Part shown: piece by piece, positions 32,995 through 42,795 of the stretch
How positions within the stretch are numbered: the stretch's first letter is position 1
Layout of the letters: each line of letters starts with the position of its first letter
Source of the DNA: Pseudomonadales bacterium
Lineage (GTDB): Bacteria > Pseudomonadota > Gammaproteobacteria > Pseudomonadales > Porticoccaceae
Length of the DNA: 64,000 bases
Direction: 5' to 3'
NCBI GenBank assembly: GCA_024234435.1
Contig: JACKOF010000001.1
Coordinates: forward strand, 1,984,001 to 2,048,000
Position numbers and translations under genes: made by a program
Notes under the pieces: model-generated
Seen by the model: the letters and a program-made list of their open reading frames with translations, nothing else
Told to the model about the DNA's origin: nothing
Databases searched by the model: none

Positions 32995-34047
32995 TTATCG
33001 GTCAAACAACACCATATGATCAAGATGAGGTTCCAGGTAAACTTGCTGCCCTATGACAAAATCATGATGGCTCGGCATTTGCGAAAGCAACTCTTCACCC
33101 CCATCCAGCTTTAACGTATAGAGCGTTTCAGCACCACGAAATGCCCGGTCAATAACTTCACATCGGGTTGAATCCCGGGACTCCTGCTCGTTCAAAACAA
33201 GATCATCAGGTCGCAACAAAACAGCAACGGGGCTACCTTTTGGCCAGCCATAGGCCCGATTACCCGAGAGTATGCCGATCGCAGTATCAACCGTGTCCGG
33301 CGCAACAAGCCTGCCAAACAGAAAGCGGCCCTGACCAATAAAGTTAGCGACAAAGCGGTTTACAGGCTCGTGATAAAGATTAAAAGGCGTGTCAATCTGC
33401 TCTATGCATCCTTTTCGCATCACCGCTATGCGCTCTCCGATCAAGAAGGCTTCATTCTGATCATGGGTGACAAACAGTGCGGCGGTACCCTGATCCTTCA
33501 GAATGTTGCGCACATCAATAGCCAACCGCTCGCGGAGGCTCACATCCAGGCTGGAAAAAGTCTCATCCATCAACAACAGACGCGGCTTTGGAGCCAACGC
33601 TCTGGCCAGTGCAACACGCTGTTGCTGCCCCCCTGACAATTCATCCGGATAATGTTCTGCATGTTCTTCGAGGCCAACCAGAGCCAACAACTCCACTGTT
33701 CTGCTATGCTGATCAGCGCGGCTCAAATGCCGCAAACCAAAACGGATATTGCTAGCTACCGTGAGGTGCGGAAACAATGCAAAATCCTGAAAAACCATAC
33801 CAACACCACGCTGTTCGGGCGGCACGGTCATGTCGGTTTTCGAGACCAACTTGCCGTTCAGGTAGATTTCACCACTTACAACCGGCTCCAGCCCGGCAAT
33901 AGCCCGGAGCACTGTCGTTTTCCCGCAACCACTGGGCCCCAGCAGGCTCACCAACTGGCCCGACTGCATGGACATGGAAATCTCCCTGACAACAGCTTTA
34001 TCTTCATAACCACAGCAAAGATCGGTTATCTCCAGTAACTGCTCCAT
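32995..34047 (-). CDS. fbpC: Ferric iron ABC transporter, ATP-binding protein FbpC
   Basis: The ATPase of a periplasmic Fe3+ importer. The 350-residue protein has Walker A GPSGCGKTT (about 38-46), the ABC signature LSGGQQQR near 138, Walker B RLLLMDE and the switch His in FVTHDQNEA. A C-terminal TOBE-like domain (about 240-350) follows. DETFSSLD, rather than DEPLSALD, is typical of FbpC. Its ATG directly follows the fbpB stop (TAG then ATG). Confidence 0.92.
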   Translation of the reverse strand: MEQLLEITDLCCGYEDKAVVREISMSMQSGQLVSLLGPSGCGKTTVLRAIAGLEPVVSGEIYLNGKLVSKTDMTVPPEQRGVGMVFQDFALFPHLTVASNIRFGLRHLSRADQHSRTVELLALVGLEEHAEHYPDELSGGQQQRVALARALAPKPRLLLMDETFSSLDVSLRERLAIDVRNILKDQGTAALFVTHDQNEAFLIGERIAVMRKGCIEQIDTPFNLYHEPVNRFVANFIGQGRFLFGRLVAPDTVDTAIGILSGNRAYGWPKGSPVAVLLRPDDLVLNEQESRDSTRCEVIDRAFRGAETLYTLKLDGGEELLSQMPSHHDFVIGQQVYLEPHLDHMVLFDR

Positions 34048-35760
34048 CTACATCGGTTCCTGTGTTTTTGTATGACCATTTACAGACAATGGTTGCTGCT
34101 TGACCGACTCCCGAATAGGACGTGCCGAGCGGTTGACCAGCACAATTACCGGCAGTAATCCCGCCAGAATCAAGGTAATGGCCGGTAACGCGGCATGCTG
34201 CCATTCACCTTCTGAAGTCATTTCATAAATACGAACAGACAATGTATCCCAGCCAAACGGCCTCAACAGCAACGTAGCTGGCATCTCCTTCATCACATCC
34301 ACCAACACCAGCAATGCAGCAGTCAACAAGCCGGGTCTCAGCAACGGCAGATAAATCGATAAAAAGATACGTCGATTATTGGCGCCCAGGCTTCGAGCCG
34401 AGTCAGCCAGAGAGGGGCGAATACGTTGCAGACCACTTTCTATAGGGCCAAATGCAACCGCCAGAAAACGCACCAGATAAGCTATCAGCAATGCTACCAC
34501 TGTGCCGCCAAGTAACTGACCGGTTTCAACACCAGTGAACGCATGCCACAAAGAGCCCAGCGCATTATCCACTCCGGTAACAGCCAGCATGACACCAACG
34601 GCCAGCACTGAACCCGGCAGCGCATAACCCAGAGTGGCAACCGCTACGGAGTTACGGATAATCAAATCACCTTTTTTGCCCTGGTAACGTTGAGCAAATG
34701 CCAGTAACAGCGCTCCGGTGAGGGTTAGCAGCGTCGCTGAAGCCCCCAGTGCCAGGGTATGCCACAGCAGTTCAAAATAGCGGCGATCCAGATCAGCAGT
34801 AACAACCTGATAACTCCACGCACATAACTGAGCCACAGGTAACAGAAACGCCAGGAAAAATACCAGCCCTGACACTGCTGTTGCAAAAAAAGCCCTGAAG
34901 CCCTTCAAAGGGAGACGAATGTCACGCAGCGCTTGCGCCTGATGGTATTTCGCTCGCCCCCTAAGATGGCGCTCGGCATAAAGGGCCACAGCAACAAATA
35001 TCAACAGCAGTGACGCTAGCTGGGAAGCCGCTTGCAAATTGAACAGGCCAAACCAGGCTTTGTAAATTGCCGTTGTAAACGTATCGTAGTTAAACACCGC
35101 AACAGTACCAAAATCGGCCAGCGTTTCCATCATGGCAAGCGACAAACCCGCTACAATAGCGGGACGTGCCATCGGCAGCGAAACTCGAAAAAACACTCCC
35201 CAGCTGTTTTGCCCCAGTATTTTAGCCGCATCAAGTGTATGCGCGCTTTGCGCCAGAAAAGCCGAACGAGCCAGCATATAAACGTAAGGGTAAAGCACCA
35301 GCGTCATGACAATAATCACTCCGCCGGTACTGCGGATTTGCGGTAGCCTGATATCGCTGCCGAACCACTCGCGTAACTGAGTCTGCAACGGCCCGGCAAA
35401 ATCAAACATCCCCAGTACAACGAACGCGAGCACATACGCAGGAATCGCTAGCGGCAGCATGAGCAACCAGTCAAACCAGCGACGTCCGGGAAATTCCGTC
35501 ATTGTGGTCAACCAGGCCAAGCCAACGCCCAGCAACAGCACCCCTACAGCCACGCCTGCCTGTAACACCAGTGTGTTAATAATGAGATCGGCCAGAACGG
35601 TCTGTGCCAGGTGTTGCCAGACACTGTTATTCGGCTGCAACCAGCCGGAGAAAATCACCATCAATGGCAGCGCAACCATGATGGCAATTCCTATCGTCAT
35701 AAAATGCCAAAAGCGCAGCTTCCCGAAGAAAGCCGCGCCTGGCGTATCACTCAATAACAA
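34048..35760 (-). CDS. fbpB: Ferric iron ABC transporter, permease FbpB
   Basis: A 570-residue inner-membrane permease made of two fused transport domains with about twelve helices. Two EAA-type loops, which contact FbpC, are visible: one near DAAKILGQNSWGVFFRVSLPMARPAI and one at DSARSLGANNRRIFLSIYLPLLRPG. The duplicated layout is usual for FbpB/HitB. The start is probably TTG 35760 or TTG 35754; no ATG lies nearby in frame, and the ribosome site is weak. It sits between fbpA and fbpC. Confidence 0.92.
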   Translation of the reverse strand: MLLSDTPGAAFFGKLRFWHFMTIGIAIMVALPLMVIFSGWLQPNNSVWQHLAQTVLADLIINTLVLQAGVAVGVLLLGVGLAWLTTMTEFPGRRWFDWLLMLPLAIPAYVLAFVVLGMFDFAGPLQTQLREWFGSDIRLPQIRSTGGVIIVMTLVLYPYVYMLARSAFLAQSAHTLDAAKILGQNSWGVFFRVSLPMARPAIVAGLSLAMMETLADFGTVAVFNYDTFTTAIYKAWFGLFNLQAASQLASLLLIFVAVALYAERHLRGRAKYHQAQALRDIRLPLKGFRAFFATAVSGLVFFLAFLLPVAQLCAWSYQVVTADLDRRYFELLWHTLALGASATLLTLTGALLLAFAQRYQGKKGDLIIRNSVAVATLGYALPGSVLAVGVMLAVTGVDNALGSLWHAFTGVETGQLLGGTVVALLIAYLVRFLAVAFGPIESGLQRIRPSLADSARSLGANNRRIFLSIYLPLLRPGLLTAALLVLVDVMKEMPATLLLRPFGWDTLSVRIYEMTSEGEWQHAALPAITLILAGLLPVIVLVNRSARPIRESVKQQPLSVNGHTKTQEPM

Positions 35761-35804
35761 TTAAGGTCTCATGCCTCGTAAAAGTGTAACGAAAAAACAG
35801 GCCT

Positions 35805-36827
35805 TCAGCGGTAGCCCGCGCGATCCATGAGCATTACAGCCTGAACTTGCAGCTCTCCGGCTGTGGACAAATTCTGCCGGTCTGCTTTGAATTTTCCCCA
35901 AGCCACCACCTGCGGGTCAACAGCAACATCTGGATTAACCGGGTATTCCAGATTGATGCCTGCAAACATGCCCTGGGCCTCTGCGGATGACAACCATTCC
36001 AGCAGCGCCTGCGCGCCTCCAGGGTTCGGTGCAAATCTGGTAATCCCGGCACCGGAAACATTGATATGCACACCACCGTTTTCATCGGCTCCCTGATTGG
36101 CCCAGAACAGCGCCAGGCTCGTGGCCGGATTGGACTTTTGCAGCCTGCCAAAATAATAGGTGTTCACAATACCGACATCACATTGCCCGGCCTCTATCGC
36201 AGACATCACGTCATTGTCGCTGCCATAAGGCGCTGCTGCAAGATTATCAATCCAGCCTTCAACAATCTGCTCTGTTTTCTTTTCGCCCAACCGGGCAATC
36301 ATCATCGCCACTAAGGACTGGTTATAAACTTTTTTCGACGTGCGCAAGCATAAGCGACCACGCCATTCAGGATCTGCCAGATTCTCATAACTACTGAGTT
36401 CTTCAGCTTTCAGTGCCTCGGTATTATAAACAATCGTGCGGGCGCGAACCGAAAGGCCATACCAGCGGTTTTGCGGATCACGCAAATGGGCGGGAATGTT
36501 ATCCTGCAATGTTTTCGAGTTGAGTGTCGCCAGAACACCGCTGTCTGCTGCCTGCCAGAGATTCCCCGCATCCACGGTCATCAGAATATCCGCTGGTGTC
36601 CGACTGCCTTCAGCCTTCAAACGCGCCAGCAGTGGCGCAGCACTGTCGGTAATGTAACGAATTTTCACCCCGGTTTTCTTTGTATACGCATCAAAGAGGG
36701 GCTTTATCAAATGCTCTTTGCGCGCGGAGTACACGACCACCTCGTCAACAGGTGTACTTCCGCTTACAACCTGAACCGCAACAAGGGTTGAGGCGACCAT
36801 AACCAGACCGGCTAACAGCTTTTTCAT
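35805..36827 (-). CDS. fbpA: Ferric iron-binding periplasmic protein FbpA (FutA-like)
   Basis: Binds Fe3+ in the periplasm and delivers it to FbpB/FbpC. The 340-residue protein has a cleavable signal peptide (about 1-24, KKLLAGLVMVASTLVAVQV). The type II binding fold begins VVVYSARKEHLIKPLFDAY, and an iron-coordinating tyrosine pair is in NTYYFGRL. NTEALKAEELSSYENLADPEWRGRLCLR is typical of the family. A Fur box lies 42 bases upstream. The operon is fbpA-fbpB-fbpC with short gaps. Confidence 0.93.
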   Translation of the reverse strand: MKKLLAGLVMVASTLVAVQVVSGSTPVDEVVVYSARKEHLIKPLFDAYTKKTGVKIRYITDSAAPLLARLKAEGSRTPADILMTVDAGNLWQAADSGVLATLNSKTLQDNIPAHLRDPQNRWYGLSVRARTIVYNTEALKAEELSSYENLADPEWRGRLCLRTSKKVYNQSLVAMMIARLGEKKTEQIVEGWIDNLAAAPYGSDNDVMSAIEAGQCDVGIVNTYYFGRLQKSNPATSLALFWANQGADENGGVHINVSGAGITRFAPNPGGAQALLEWLSSAEAQGMFAGINLEYPVNPDVAVDPQVVAWGKFKADRQNLSTAGELQVQAVMLMDRAGYR

Positions 36828-36868
36828 CGGATCAATTACCTACTCAGAAGAACGGGAAAAGAGATTTT

Positions 36869-36887
36869 AATGAGAATGATTCTCATT
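36869..36887. promoter_or_regulatory. Fur box upstream of fbpA
   Basis: AATGAGAATGATTCTCATT is a perfect inverted repeat of the Fur type (AATGAGAA, TGA, TTCTCATT) 42 bases before the fbpA start. It predicts repression of the importer by iron-loaded Fur. Confidence 0.85.
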
Positions 36888-36962
36888 TTCAACTGATTCA
36901 GATCAAAAGGATCGCGAATTGATGAAAAACATTCCGCCAACTGTTTGACTAATCACGCGTGG

Positions 36963-37388
36963 CTACCTGCAATGCTTCCGAATCTGCTCTTCTAGGCTCT
37001 CGATCATGCGTTGCTGCTCATCTTCACTGACAACGATTTCCTTGCCGTCTTCACCCGTCATATAAAAACGGCCGCGCAGTGTCTTTAAATTGCGCTTCGC
37101 TTTTATGCAGGCCTGCTGCATTCTGCTTTGCTGCTTTTTTTGCTTGTCGAGGTGATAATTTTTCTCTTCAGGCGTTTCCCCCTTGAATATCTGGCTCAAT
37201 TTCTCAGTTTCACTGGCACTGGAGTCCACATTGATCGTTTTCAAATCGGCAGAAACATCCTCTGCTTTTCCTGTGTCGGGTTTCTTGTCAGAAAAGTGTA
37301 CTTCACCATGCTCGTCTACCCAGCGATATATCTGCGCCGAAGCAACGCTCGAAACTGCCAACAGCACAACCAATATCAGCCTACCCAT
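36963..37388 (-). CDS. DUF4124 domain exported protein
   Basis: A 141-residue protein with a signal peptide (about 1-18, LILVVLLAVSSVASAQ) followed at once by the DUF4124 motif IYRWVDEHGEVHFSDKKP. The remainder is a charged helix (EKNYHLDKQKKQQSRMQQ) ending in two cysteines near the C terminus. Proteins of this kind are periplasmic and of unknown function. ATG 37388 is used because GAGGGAG lies just upstream; the frame is open eleven codons further. It is a single gene next to fbpA. Confidence 0.85.
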   Translation of the reverse strand: MGRLILVVLLAVSSVASAQIYRWVDEHGEVHFSDKKPDTGKAEDVSADLKTINVDSSASETEKLSQIFKGETPEEKNYHLDKQKKQQSRMQQACIKAKRNLKTLRGRFYMTGEDGKEIVVSEDEQQRMIESLEEQIRKHCR

Positions 37389-37515
37389 AACTCCCTCTCG
37401 ACAACAGTGTCCATCCGACAATCTTGCTCGATTACGGAAAGGATTTCCAGCCTGACATCCGTGACATTGATACCGATAACAGTGGCTGCCTGAAACAGGA
37501 GAGGTAAATCAAATC

Positions 37516-37537
37516 AAGATAAAGATAAAGATAAAGA
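37516..37537. repeat. Short AAGATA hexamer repeat
   Basis: Three and a half copies of a six-base unit (AAGATAAAGATAAAGATAAAGA) stand in the non-coding gap between two leftward genes. Such a tract can slip during replication. No gene is seen to depend on it. Confidence 0.8.
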
Positions 37538-37598
37538 ACGGTTGATTGCAAAGCAGTGAGAATGAAAACCTTCTCAGCAGAGCAGGCACCCCCCACTT

Positions 37599-37826
37599 TC
37601 ATGCAGGTCCATCGTCACCGGCGGCGCCCGGAGGCATATATTTTGCGGCATCAATGATCGACCAGATATGGATAATCCAACCCAGAAAAATCAGCCACAA
37701 CAGAGTTGCCAGTACAAACATCAAAGCAGCACTTAGCAGGCGGCCCTGTACCAGCTGCCCCAAGCCTGGAATAAAAAAACTGCAGATGGCAGCAAGCACA
37801 TTGCCGCCTGAACCCTGACCTGACAT
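37599..37826 (-). CDS. Small inner-membrane protein, TM2-like
   Basis: A 75-residue protein with two membrane segments (about 10-30 and 33-58). The SFFIPGLGQLVQGRLL motif at the first helix is typical of small TM2-like and PGPGQ-type membrane proteins. The C terminus is Gly/Pro/Asp rich. ATG 37826 (MSGQGSGG) is chosen over the longer frame. It lies between the DUF4124 gene and korB. No function is known. Confidence 0.65.
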   Translation of the reverse strand: MSGQGSGGNVLAAICSFFIPGLGQLVQGRLLSAALMFVLATLLWLIFLGWIIHIWSIIDAAKYMPPGAAGDDGPA

Positions 37827-37911
37827 ATCAAGTAATTCCCTCACAAGCACCTGTACCCATAGAGTAGAACCATAAACTTACAGAAAAATGACGTTAAGAC
37901 ACAGGCAGTTG

Positions 37912-38961
37912 TCAGCACAGACTATCGTTGATCGCATCCAGCGCTTTACTGCCCGGACAAAGCTCGGATACCCCACAATCGCGCAAAGGTTTTTGAATGG
38001 TAGACTGAATTTCGTGAAAATCCCTGCTGTCCGGGTCTATATAAAGCAGGCCGGTAAGGATATTGCCCTTGTCTTTGTGAGACCGAATAGCCCGCAAAGC
38101 CGAGCCCCGGTCTGCAACGTCAAGATCGGTCTCTTTATAAAGATGAATGGAAGAACCATCATGCAGGGTAATCTCATGACTGAAGCCCGGTTCATAATCT
38201 GCAGTAATTTCCTGCTGGAACGGCACAAAATCGGCCTTCCCTGTCGCCTCCCTGTGGTCGCGGAAAAACTGGTAGCTTTTGGTGGAATTGGGCGTGTCAT
38301 TAAAGGTAACGCAAGGGGAAATAATGTCCAGCAGCGCAAAACCCTTATGAGACATGGCCGCTTTCAACAATGGCACCAACTGTTCCTTGTCCCCTGAGAA
38401 ACTGCGTGCAACAAAACTGGCGCCCAGTTCAAGAGCCACAGCACAAAGATCAATAGGCTCAAAGGGATTAGGATTGCCTTTTTTACTGGTTGAGCCAATA
38501 TCGGATGTCGCCGAATCCTGACCTTTGGTCAAACCATAACAACCGTTATTCGCCACCACATAAGTCATATTCAAATTGCGGCGAACCACATGTGCAAATT
38601 GCCCCATACCAATGGAGGCTGTATCTCCGTCGCCGGAAACACCCAGGTAAATCATCTGGCGGTTAGCCATATTGGCGCCGGTTGCCACAGATGGCATACG
38701 ACCGTGTACTGAATTGAAACCGTGAGAATTGCCAAGAAAATAAGTAGGCGTTTTTGAGGAGCAACCAATACCGGATACTTTTGCCACATTGTGCGGTTCA
38801 ATAGCCAGTTCGAAGCAGGCCTGAATAATGGCACCGCTGATTGAATCATGACCACAGCCGGCACAGAGAGTCGAGAGACCACCTTCGTATTGGCGTTTGG
38901 TATAGCCAAGCGCATTAGTCGGTAAGTCAGGGTGGCGAAAACTGGGGCGCAGGTAACTCAT
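37912..38961 (-). CDS. korB: 2-oxoacid:ferredoxin oxidoreductase, beta subunit
   Basis: The thiamine-diphosphate subunit of a 2-oxoacid (probably 2-oxoglutarate):acceptor oxidoreductase, which makes acyl-CoA and reduced ferredoxin. The 349-residue protein has CAGCGHDSI near residue 33, and the ThDP/Mg motif ISGDGDTASIGMGQFAHVVRRN with NNGCYGLTKGQ. The Cys residues suit an iron-sulfur cluster or its remnant. It is the last gene of the leftward trio with korA and the NfnB-like flavoprotein. Substrate is assigned from subunit architecture only. Confidence 0.88.
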   Translation of the reverse strand: MSYLRPSFRHPDLPTNALGYTKRQYEGGLSTLCAGCGHDSISGAIIQACFELAIEPHNVAKVSGIGCSSKTPTYFLGNSHGFNSVHGRMPSVATGANMANRQMIYLGVSGDGDTASIGMGQFAHVVRRNLNMTYVVANNGCYGLTKGQDSATSDIGSTSKKGNPNPFEPIDLCAVALELGASFVARSFSGDKEQLVPLLKAAMSHKGFALLDIISPCVTFNDTPNSTKSYQFFRDHREATGKADFVPFQQEITADYEPGFSHEITLHDGSSIHLYKETDLDVADRGSALRAIRSHKDKGNILTGLLYIDPDSRDFHEIQSTIQKPLRDCGVSELCPGSKALDAINDSLC

Positions 38962-38976
38962 TTTGAAAACCTCTGC

Positions 38977-40836
38977 TTATGCTTCCGATTGCCGGGCAAT
39001 CTGTTCCGCGCTGATAGGAACAACGTTATTGGTTTGCAGCACTGCCCGAACATGGTCGGAAATCCAGCGTGCTGTGATCGGCATACCATCATAGGAAAGC
39101 ACCTTTAACAGTTTGCGGGGATCGGTATCGCACTCGTTAATGAGCAAGGTGCGCATCTGGGCATCACGATTTTGCTCCACAACAAAAATTCGCTGGTGAT
39201 TTCTGAGAAACGCTTCAACTTCCTGATTAAACGGAAATGCGCGAACGCGTAACGCATCAATGTGTATGCCCTCTTCACGCAAAATATCCAGTGCTTCGTA
39301 GGTTGAATCTGCCGAAGTTCCGAAGAAGATCACACCATCGTCTGTGCTTTGTTCCGCCAGCCTGATTTCCGGTTTGGGCACATAGTTTTTACCGGTTTCC
39401 CACTTCAGCAGCAAGCGATCCATGTTATGCACATAATCATTACCGCTTTCCGTGTAAATTGCGTATTCATCCCGCGAGGAACCACGCGAGAAAAATGCAC
39501 CTTTGGTGGGGTGCGTTCCGGGATATGTGCGATAGCAAATACCATCACCATCCATATCCTTGTAGCGACCAAATCGCTCAGTCATATTTTCCAGAGCATT
39601 GAAATCAAGCACCTTGCCACGATCATATTGTCGTTCGTCATCCCACACCAGCCGCTCGGAGAAATGTTCGTTCATCCCCAGATCGAGATCACTCAGAACT
39701 ATCACCGGCGTTTGCAGACGATCAGCCAGATCAAAACTGGCAGCTCCCATCTCGAAACACTCGTTAACGCTGGCGGGAAACAGCAAAACCTGTTTGGTAT
39801 CGCCGTGGGAGGCATATGCTGCCGCCAGAACATCGGATTGCTGTGTGCGAGTCGGCATACCTGTTGAAGGCCCGGCTCGCTGAATATCAAACAGTACCGC
39901 CGGTACTTCTGCAAAATAGGCCAGCCCCAGAAACTCGCTCATCAGTGATACGCCCGGACCAGAGGTAGCGGTGAACGCCCGAGCACCATTCCAGGAGGCA
40001 CCTACCACCATACCGATTGCTGCCAGCTCATCTTCAGCCTGAGCAATGGCATATTTTTTCTGACCGGAACCAGGATCAATACGCAGGCGTTTGGCATACT
40101 TTTCAAACCCCTCGACAACAGAGGTCGACGGCGTAATCGGATACCATGCAACGACTGAAGCGCCACCATAAACGGCACCCAAACCAAGTGCAGCGTTACC
40201 TTCCATCAGGATGTGATTGTCCGCAAGCCGCCTTGTTTCAGCACGAATTCCCAGCGGACACTGAAAATGTGTAGTCGCGTACTGATAACCCATTTCAAGT
40301 GCATGGATATTAGAAGCAATCAGCTTTTCCTTCTTTTGGAACTGATCCCGGACAAGGTTTTTCATCACCTCGAAATCCATATCCAGCAGAGCCGCAAGCG
40401 CGCCGATGTAGATCACGTTTTTAAACAGCTGGCGATGCCTGGGATCACGGTATTCCACACGACACATCTCGGTCAGCGGAATCCCCATCATAAGAATATC
40501 GTTGCGCTGCAACCGTAAATCCAATGGCTTGGTGGAGTCGTAAATCAGATAACCACCAGACTCGACTGTCTGAATATCATCAGCCAGGCTCTGGGGGTTA
40601 ACAGCCACCATAAGATCCACGCCACCTCGCCGTCCCAGATAGCCGTTATCGTTCACACGCACTTCGTACCAGGTAGGCAAACCCTGAATATTGGAGGGAA
40701 AAATATTTTTCGGGCTGACGGGAATACCCATTCTGAAGATTGTTTTGGCGAACATATTGTTGGCACTGGCCGAACCGGTACCGTTGATATTTGCGAACCG
40801 GACGACAAAATCGTTGACTGCTTCTATTCGTTGCAT
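38977..40836 (-). CDS. korA: 2-oxoacid:ferredoxin oxidoreductase, fused gamma-alpha subunit
   Basis: The 619-residue subunit joins a gamma domain (about 1-190, FANINGTGSASANNMFAKTIFRMG) to an alpha domain (about 200-619) with GASWNGARAFTATSGPGVSLMSEFLGLAY and a YPITPSTSVVEGFE motif. This KorA layout, with separate KorB, is found in aerobes and in microaerophiles using 2-oxoglutarate oxidoreductase in the TCA cycle. It overlaps the upstream flavoprotein gene by 13 bases and is followed by korB after 15 bases. Pyruvate or branched-chain oxoacids are alternatives. Confidence 0.88.
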   Translation of the reverse strand: MQRIEAVNDFVVRFANINGTGSASANNMFAKTIFRMGIPVSPKNIFPSNIQGLPTWYEVRVNDNGYLGRRGGVDLMVAVNPQSLADDIQTVESGGYLIYDSTKPLDLRLQRNDILMMGIPLTEMCRVEYRDPRHRQLFKNVIYIGALAALLDMDFEVMKNLVRDQFQKKEKLIASNIHALEMGYQYATTHFQCPLGIRAETRRLADNHILMEGNAALGLGAVYGGASVVAWYPITPSTSVVEGFEKYAKRLRIDPGSGQKKYAIAQAEDELAAIGMVVGASWNGARAFTATSGPGVSLMSEFLGLAYFAEVPAVLFDIQRAGPSTGMPTRTQQSDVLAAAYASHGDTKQVLLFPASVNECFEMGAASFDLADRLQTPVIVLSDLDLGMNEHFSERLVWDDERQYDRGKVLDFNALENMTERFGRYKDMDGDGICYRTYPGTHPTKGAFFSRGSSRDEYAIYTESGNDYVHNMDRLLLKWETGKNYVPKPEIRLAEQSTDDGVIFFGTSADSTYEALDILREEGIHIDALRVRAFPFNQEVEAFLRNHQRIFVVEQNRDAQMRTLLINECDTDPRKLLKVLSYDGMPITARWISDHVRAVLQTNNVVPISAEQIARQSEA

Positions 40837-42722
40837 GCTATCGCTCGCTGTGCATTGCTATTGACGGACAGCGGCGCTGCCTTGGTCACCGAATAATAAA
40901 ATTGCTGCATATCCCAGGCCGCAGTCGGGCATCGTTCAGCACACAAACCGCAGTGCAGACAAACATCCTCGTCTTTCACCATCACTCGACCGGTTTTTAA
41001 ATCTTCGGAAACATAGAGATCCTGCTGCTGGTTTTTGGCCGACACCCGCAATGAATCCCGCAATACCGGTTCTTCATCATTTTGCAGAAAATTGATGCAG
41101 TCCATTGGGCACACATCAACACAAGCATCGCACTCAATACAGCGAACTTCATCAAATACTGTCTGCACATCACAGTTGAGACAACGCTGGGCTTCATCAA
41201 ATGCCTGAGCAACGTCGAAACCCAGTTCGACTTCCAGTTTCCGATCCTGCAAAGCACTGGTGAGTTCCACCAGTGGTACGACCTCACGGTCATCGCTGGA
41301 TACCGCATTGTCATAACTCCAGTCATGAATGCCCATTTTCTGGCTAACCAGATTGGTACCCGGAGCCGGGCGCTCGGTCAACGTTCGGTCGCTGAGAAAA
41401 AGATCAATTGATATGGCGGCCTGGTGAGCCTGTGCAACAGCCGTAATAATGTTTTCCGGACCAAAAGCCGCATCCCCGCCAAAAAAGACTTTGCGGTTGG
41501 TAGACTGGAACGTCACCTTGTCCAGCTGTGGCAGACCCCAATCATCAAATTCAATGCCAATATCCTTTTCAATCCAGGGGAAGGCGTTTTCCTGGCCAAT
41601 CGCAACCAGCACGTCGTCACAGGGGTAGAACACTGGCTCCTCACCTGTTGGCAGCAATGATCGTTTACCCGCCTCATCGAAAACGGCCTCGACTTTTTCA
41701 AAGCGCATGCCAACCAACTTGTCCTCCTCTATCACAAACTCAAGAGGCACATGGTTATCAATGATAGGAATACCTTCGTGAAGGGTGTCTTCTTTTTCCC
41801 ACGGTGACGCTTTCATGCTTTCAAACGGACTGCGTACAATCACCTTCACATCTTCGCCACCCAGCCGGAGCGCAGTACGGCAGCAATCCATGGCGGTGTT
41901 ACCACCACCCAGAACAATTACTTTTTTACCCACTTTTACCGTATGTTCAAACGCAACGCTGGCAAGCCAGTCAATGCCTATATGGATATTGGCGTCGCCG
42001 ATTTCACGGCCAGGCAATCCGGCAAGATCACGTCCTCTGGGCGCACCACTACCCACAAAGACGGCATCATAATTTTTAGCCAGCAGATCGTTAAGGCTGT
42101 CAACATAATGATTGAAGTGCGCGACCGGCCCCATACCGAGAATAAAACCAATCTCTTCATCCAGCACGGATTCAGGCAGACGGAAAGACGGTATCTGGCT
42201 GCGCATGAAACCACCGCCAGTAGGCTGTTCATCGTAAATATGTAATTCATACCCCAGCGGGGCCAGATCACGGGCCACTGTGAGCGAGGCAGGACCAGCG
42301 CCAACGAGGGCAACTATCTTGCCATTCGACACAGCCGGGGGTAGCGGCATGCGACCGGCAACATCTTCTTTAAAGTCGGCAGCAACCCGTTTCAGCCTGC
42401 AAATGGCTACCGGTTCCTCGTCAACCCGTCCCCTGCGACAAGCGGGTTCACAGGGTCGATCACAGGTGCGCCCCAGCACCCCGGGAAATACATTGGATTC
42501 CCAGTTGATCATGTAGGCATCCGAATAACGCCGCTGCGCTATCAGACGTATATATTCAGGAACAGGCGTATGTGCCGGACAGGCGTACTGACAGTCCACT
42601 ACCTTATGGAAATATTCAGGATTTTTTATATTTGTCGGTTTCACAGGAAACCCCAACTGCCACCAAGAAACTTGGTAAATGATTCTGTCAGCTTTATTTG
42701 TTCGCGACAACAGTTTTGTCAT
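40824..42722 (-). CDS. NfnB/GltD-like FAD oxidoreductase with two C-terminal 4Fe-4S clusters
   Basis: A 632-residue flavoprotein. An N-terminal Cys-rich GltD-type region (CQYACPAHTPVPEYI, then CDRPCEPACRR) binds an iron-sulfur cluster. The FAD fold has VGAGPASLTVARDL, and the NAD(P) fold has VIVLGGGNTAMDCCRTA. A C-terminal ferredoxin domain carries CIECDACVDVCP and CLHCGLCAERCP. No glutamate synthase large subunit is near. Together with KorAB it probably oxidises reduced ferredoxin and reduces NAD(P). This is an inference from order and domain content. Confidence 0.85.
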   Translation of the reverse strand: MTKLLSRTNKADRIIYQVSWWQLGFPVKPTNIKNPEYFHKVVDCQYACPAHTPVPEYIRLIAQRRYSDAYMINWESNVFPGVLGRTCDRPCEPACRRGRVDEEPVAICRLKRVAADFKEDVAGRMPLPPAVSNGKIVALVGAGPASLTVARDLAPLGYELHIYDEQPTGGGFMRSQIPSFRLPESVLDEEIGFILGMGPVAHFNHYVDSLNDLLAKNYDAVFVGSGAPRGRDLAGLPGREIGDANIHIGIDWLASVAFEHTVKVGKKVIVLGGGNTAMDCCRTALRLGGEDVKVIVRSPFESMKASPWEKEDTLHEGIPIIDNHVPLEFVIEEDKLVGMRFEKVEAVFDEAGKRSLLPTGEEPVFYPCDDVLVAIGQENAFPWIEKDIGIEFDDWGLPQLDKVTFQSTNRKVFFGGDAAFGPENIITAVAQAHQAAISIDLFLSDRTLTERPAPGTNLVSQKMGIHDWSYDNAVSSDDREVVPLVELTSALQDRKLEVELGFDVAQAFDEAQRCLNCDVQTVFDEVRCIECDACVDVCPMDCINFLQNDEEPVLRDSLRVSAKNQQQDLYVSEDLKTGRVMVKDEDVCLHCGLCAERCPTAAWDMQQFYYSVTKAAPLSVNSNAQRAIACNE

Positions 42723-42795
42723 AAAACTGTCGATTTAAATTCCACATCTTTGACTTTACAGTCAGCGGTTACCGATGCAGCCCCCTCTTCCCCTC

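Noticed and set aside
37516..37537. Hexamer repeat as a phase-variable coding tract
   Set aside because: The tract is outside any supported coding frame.
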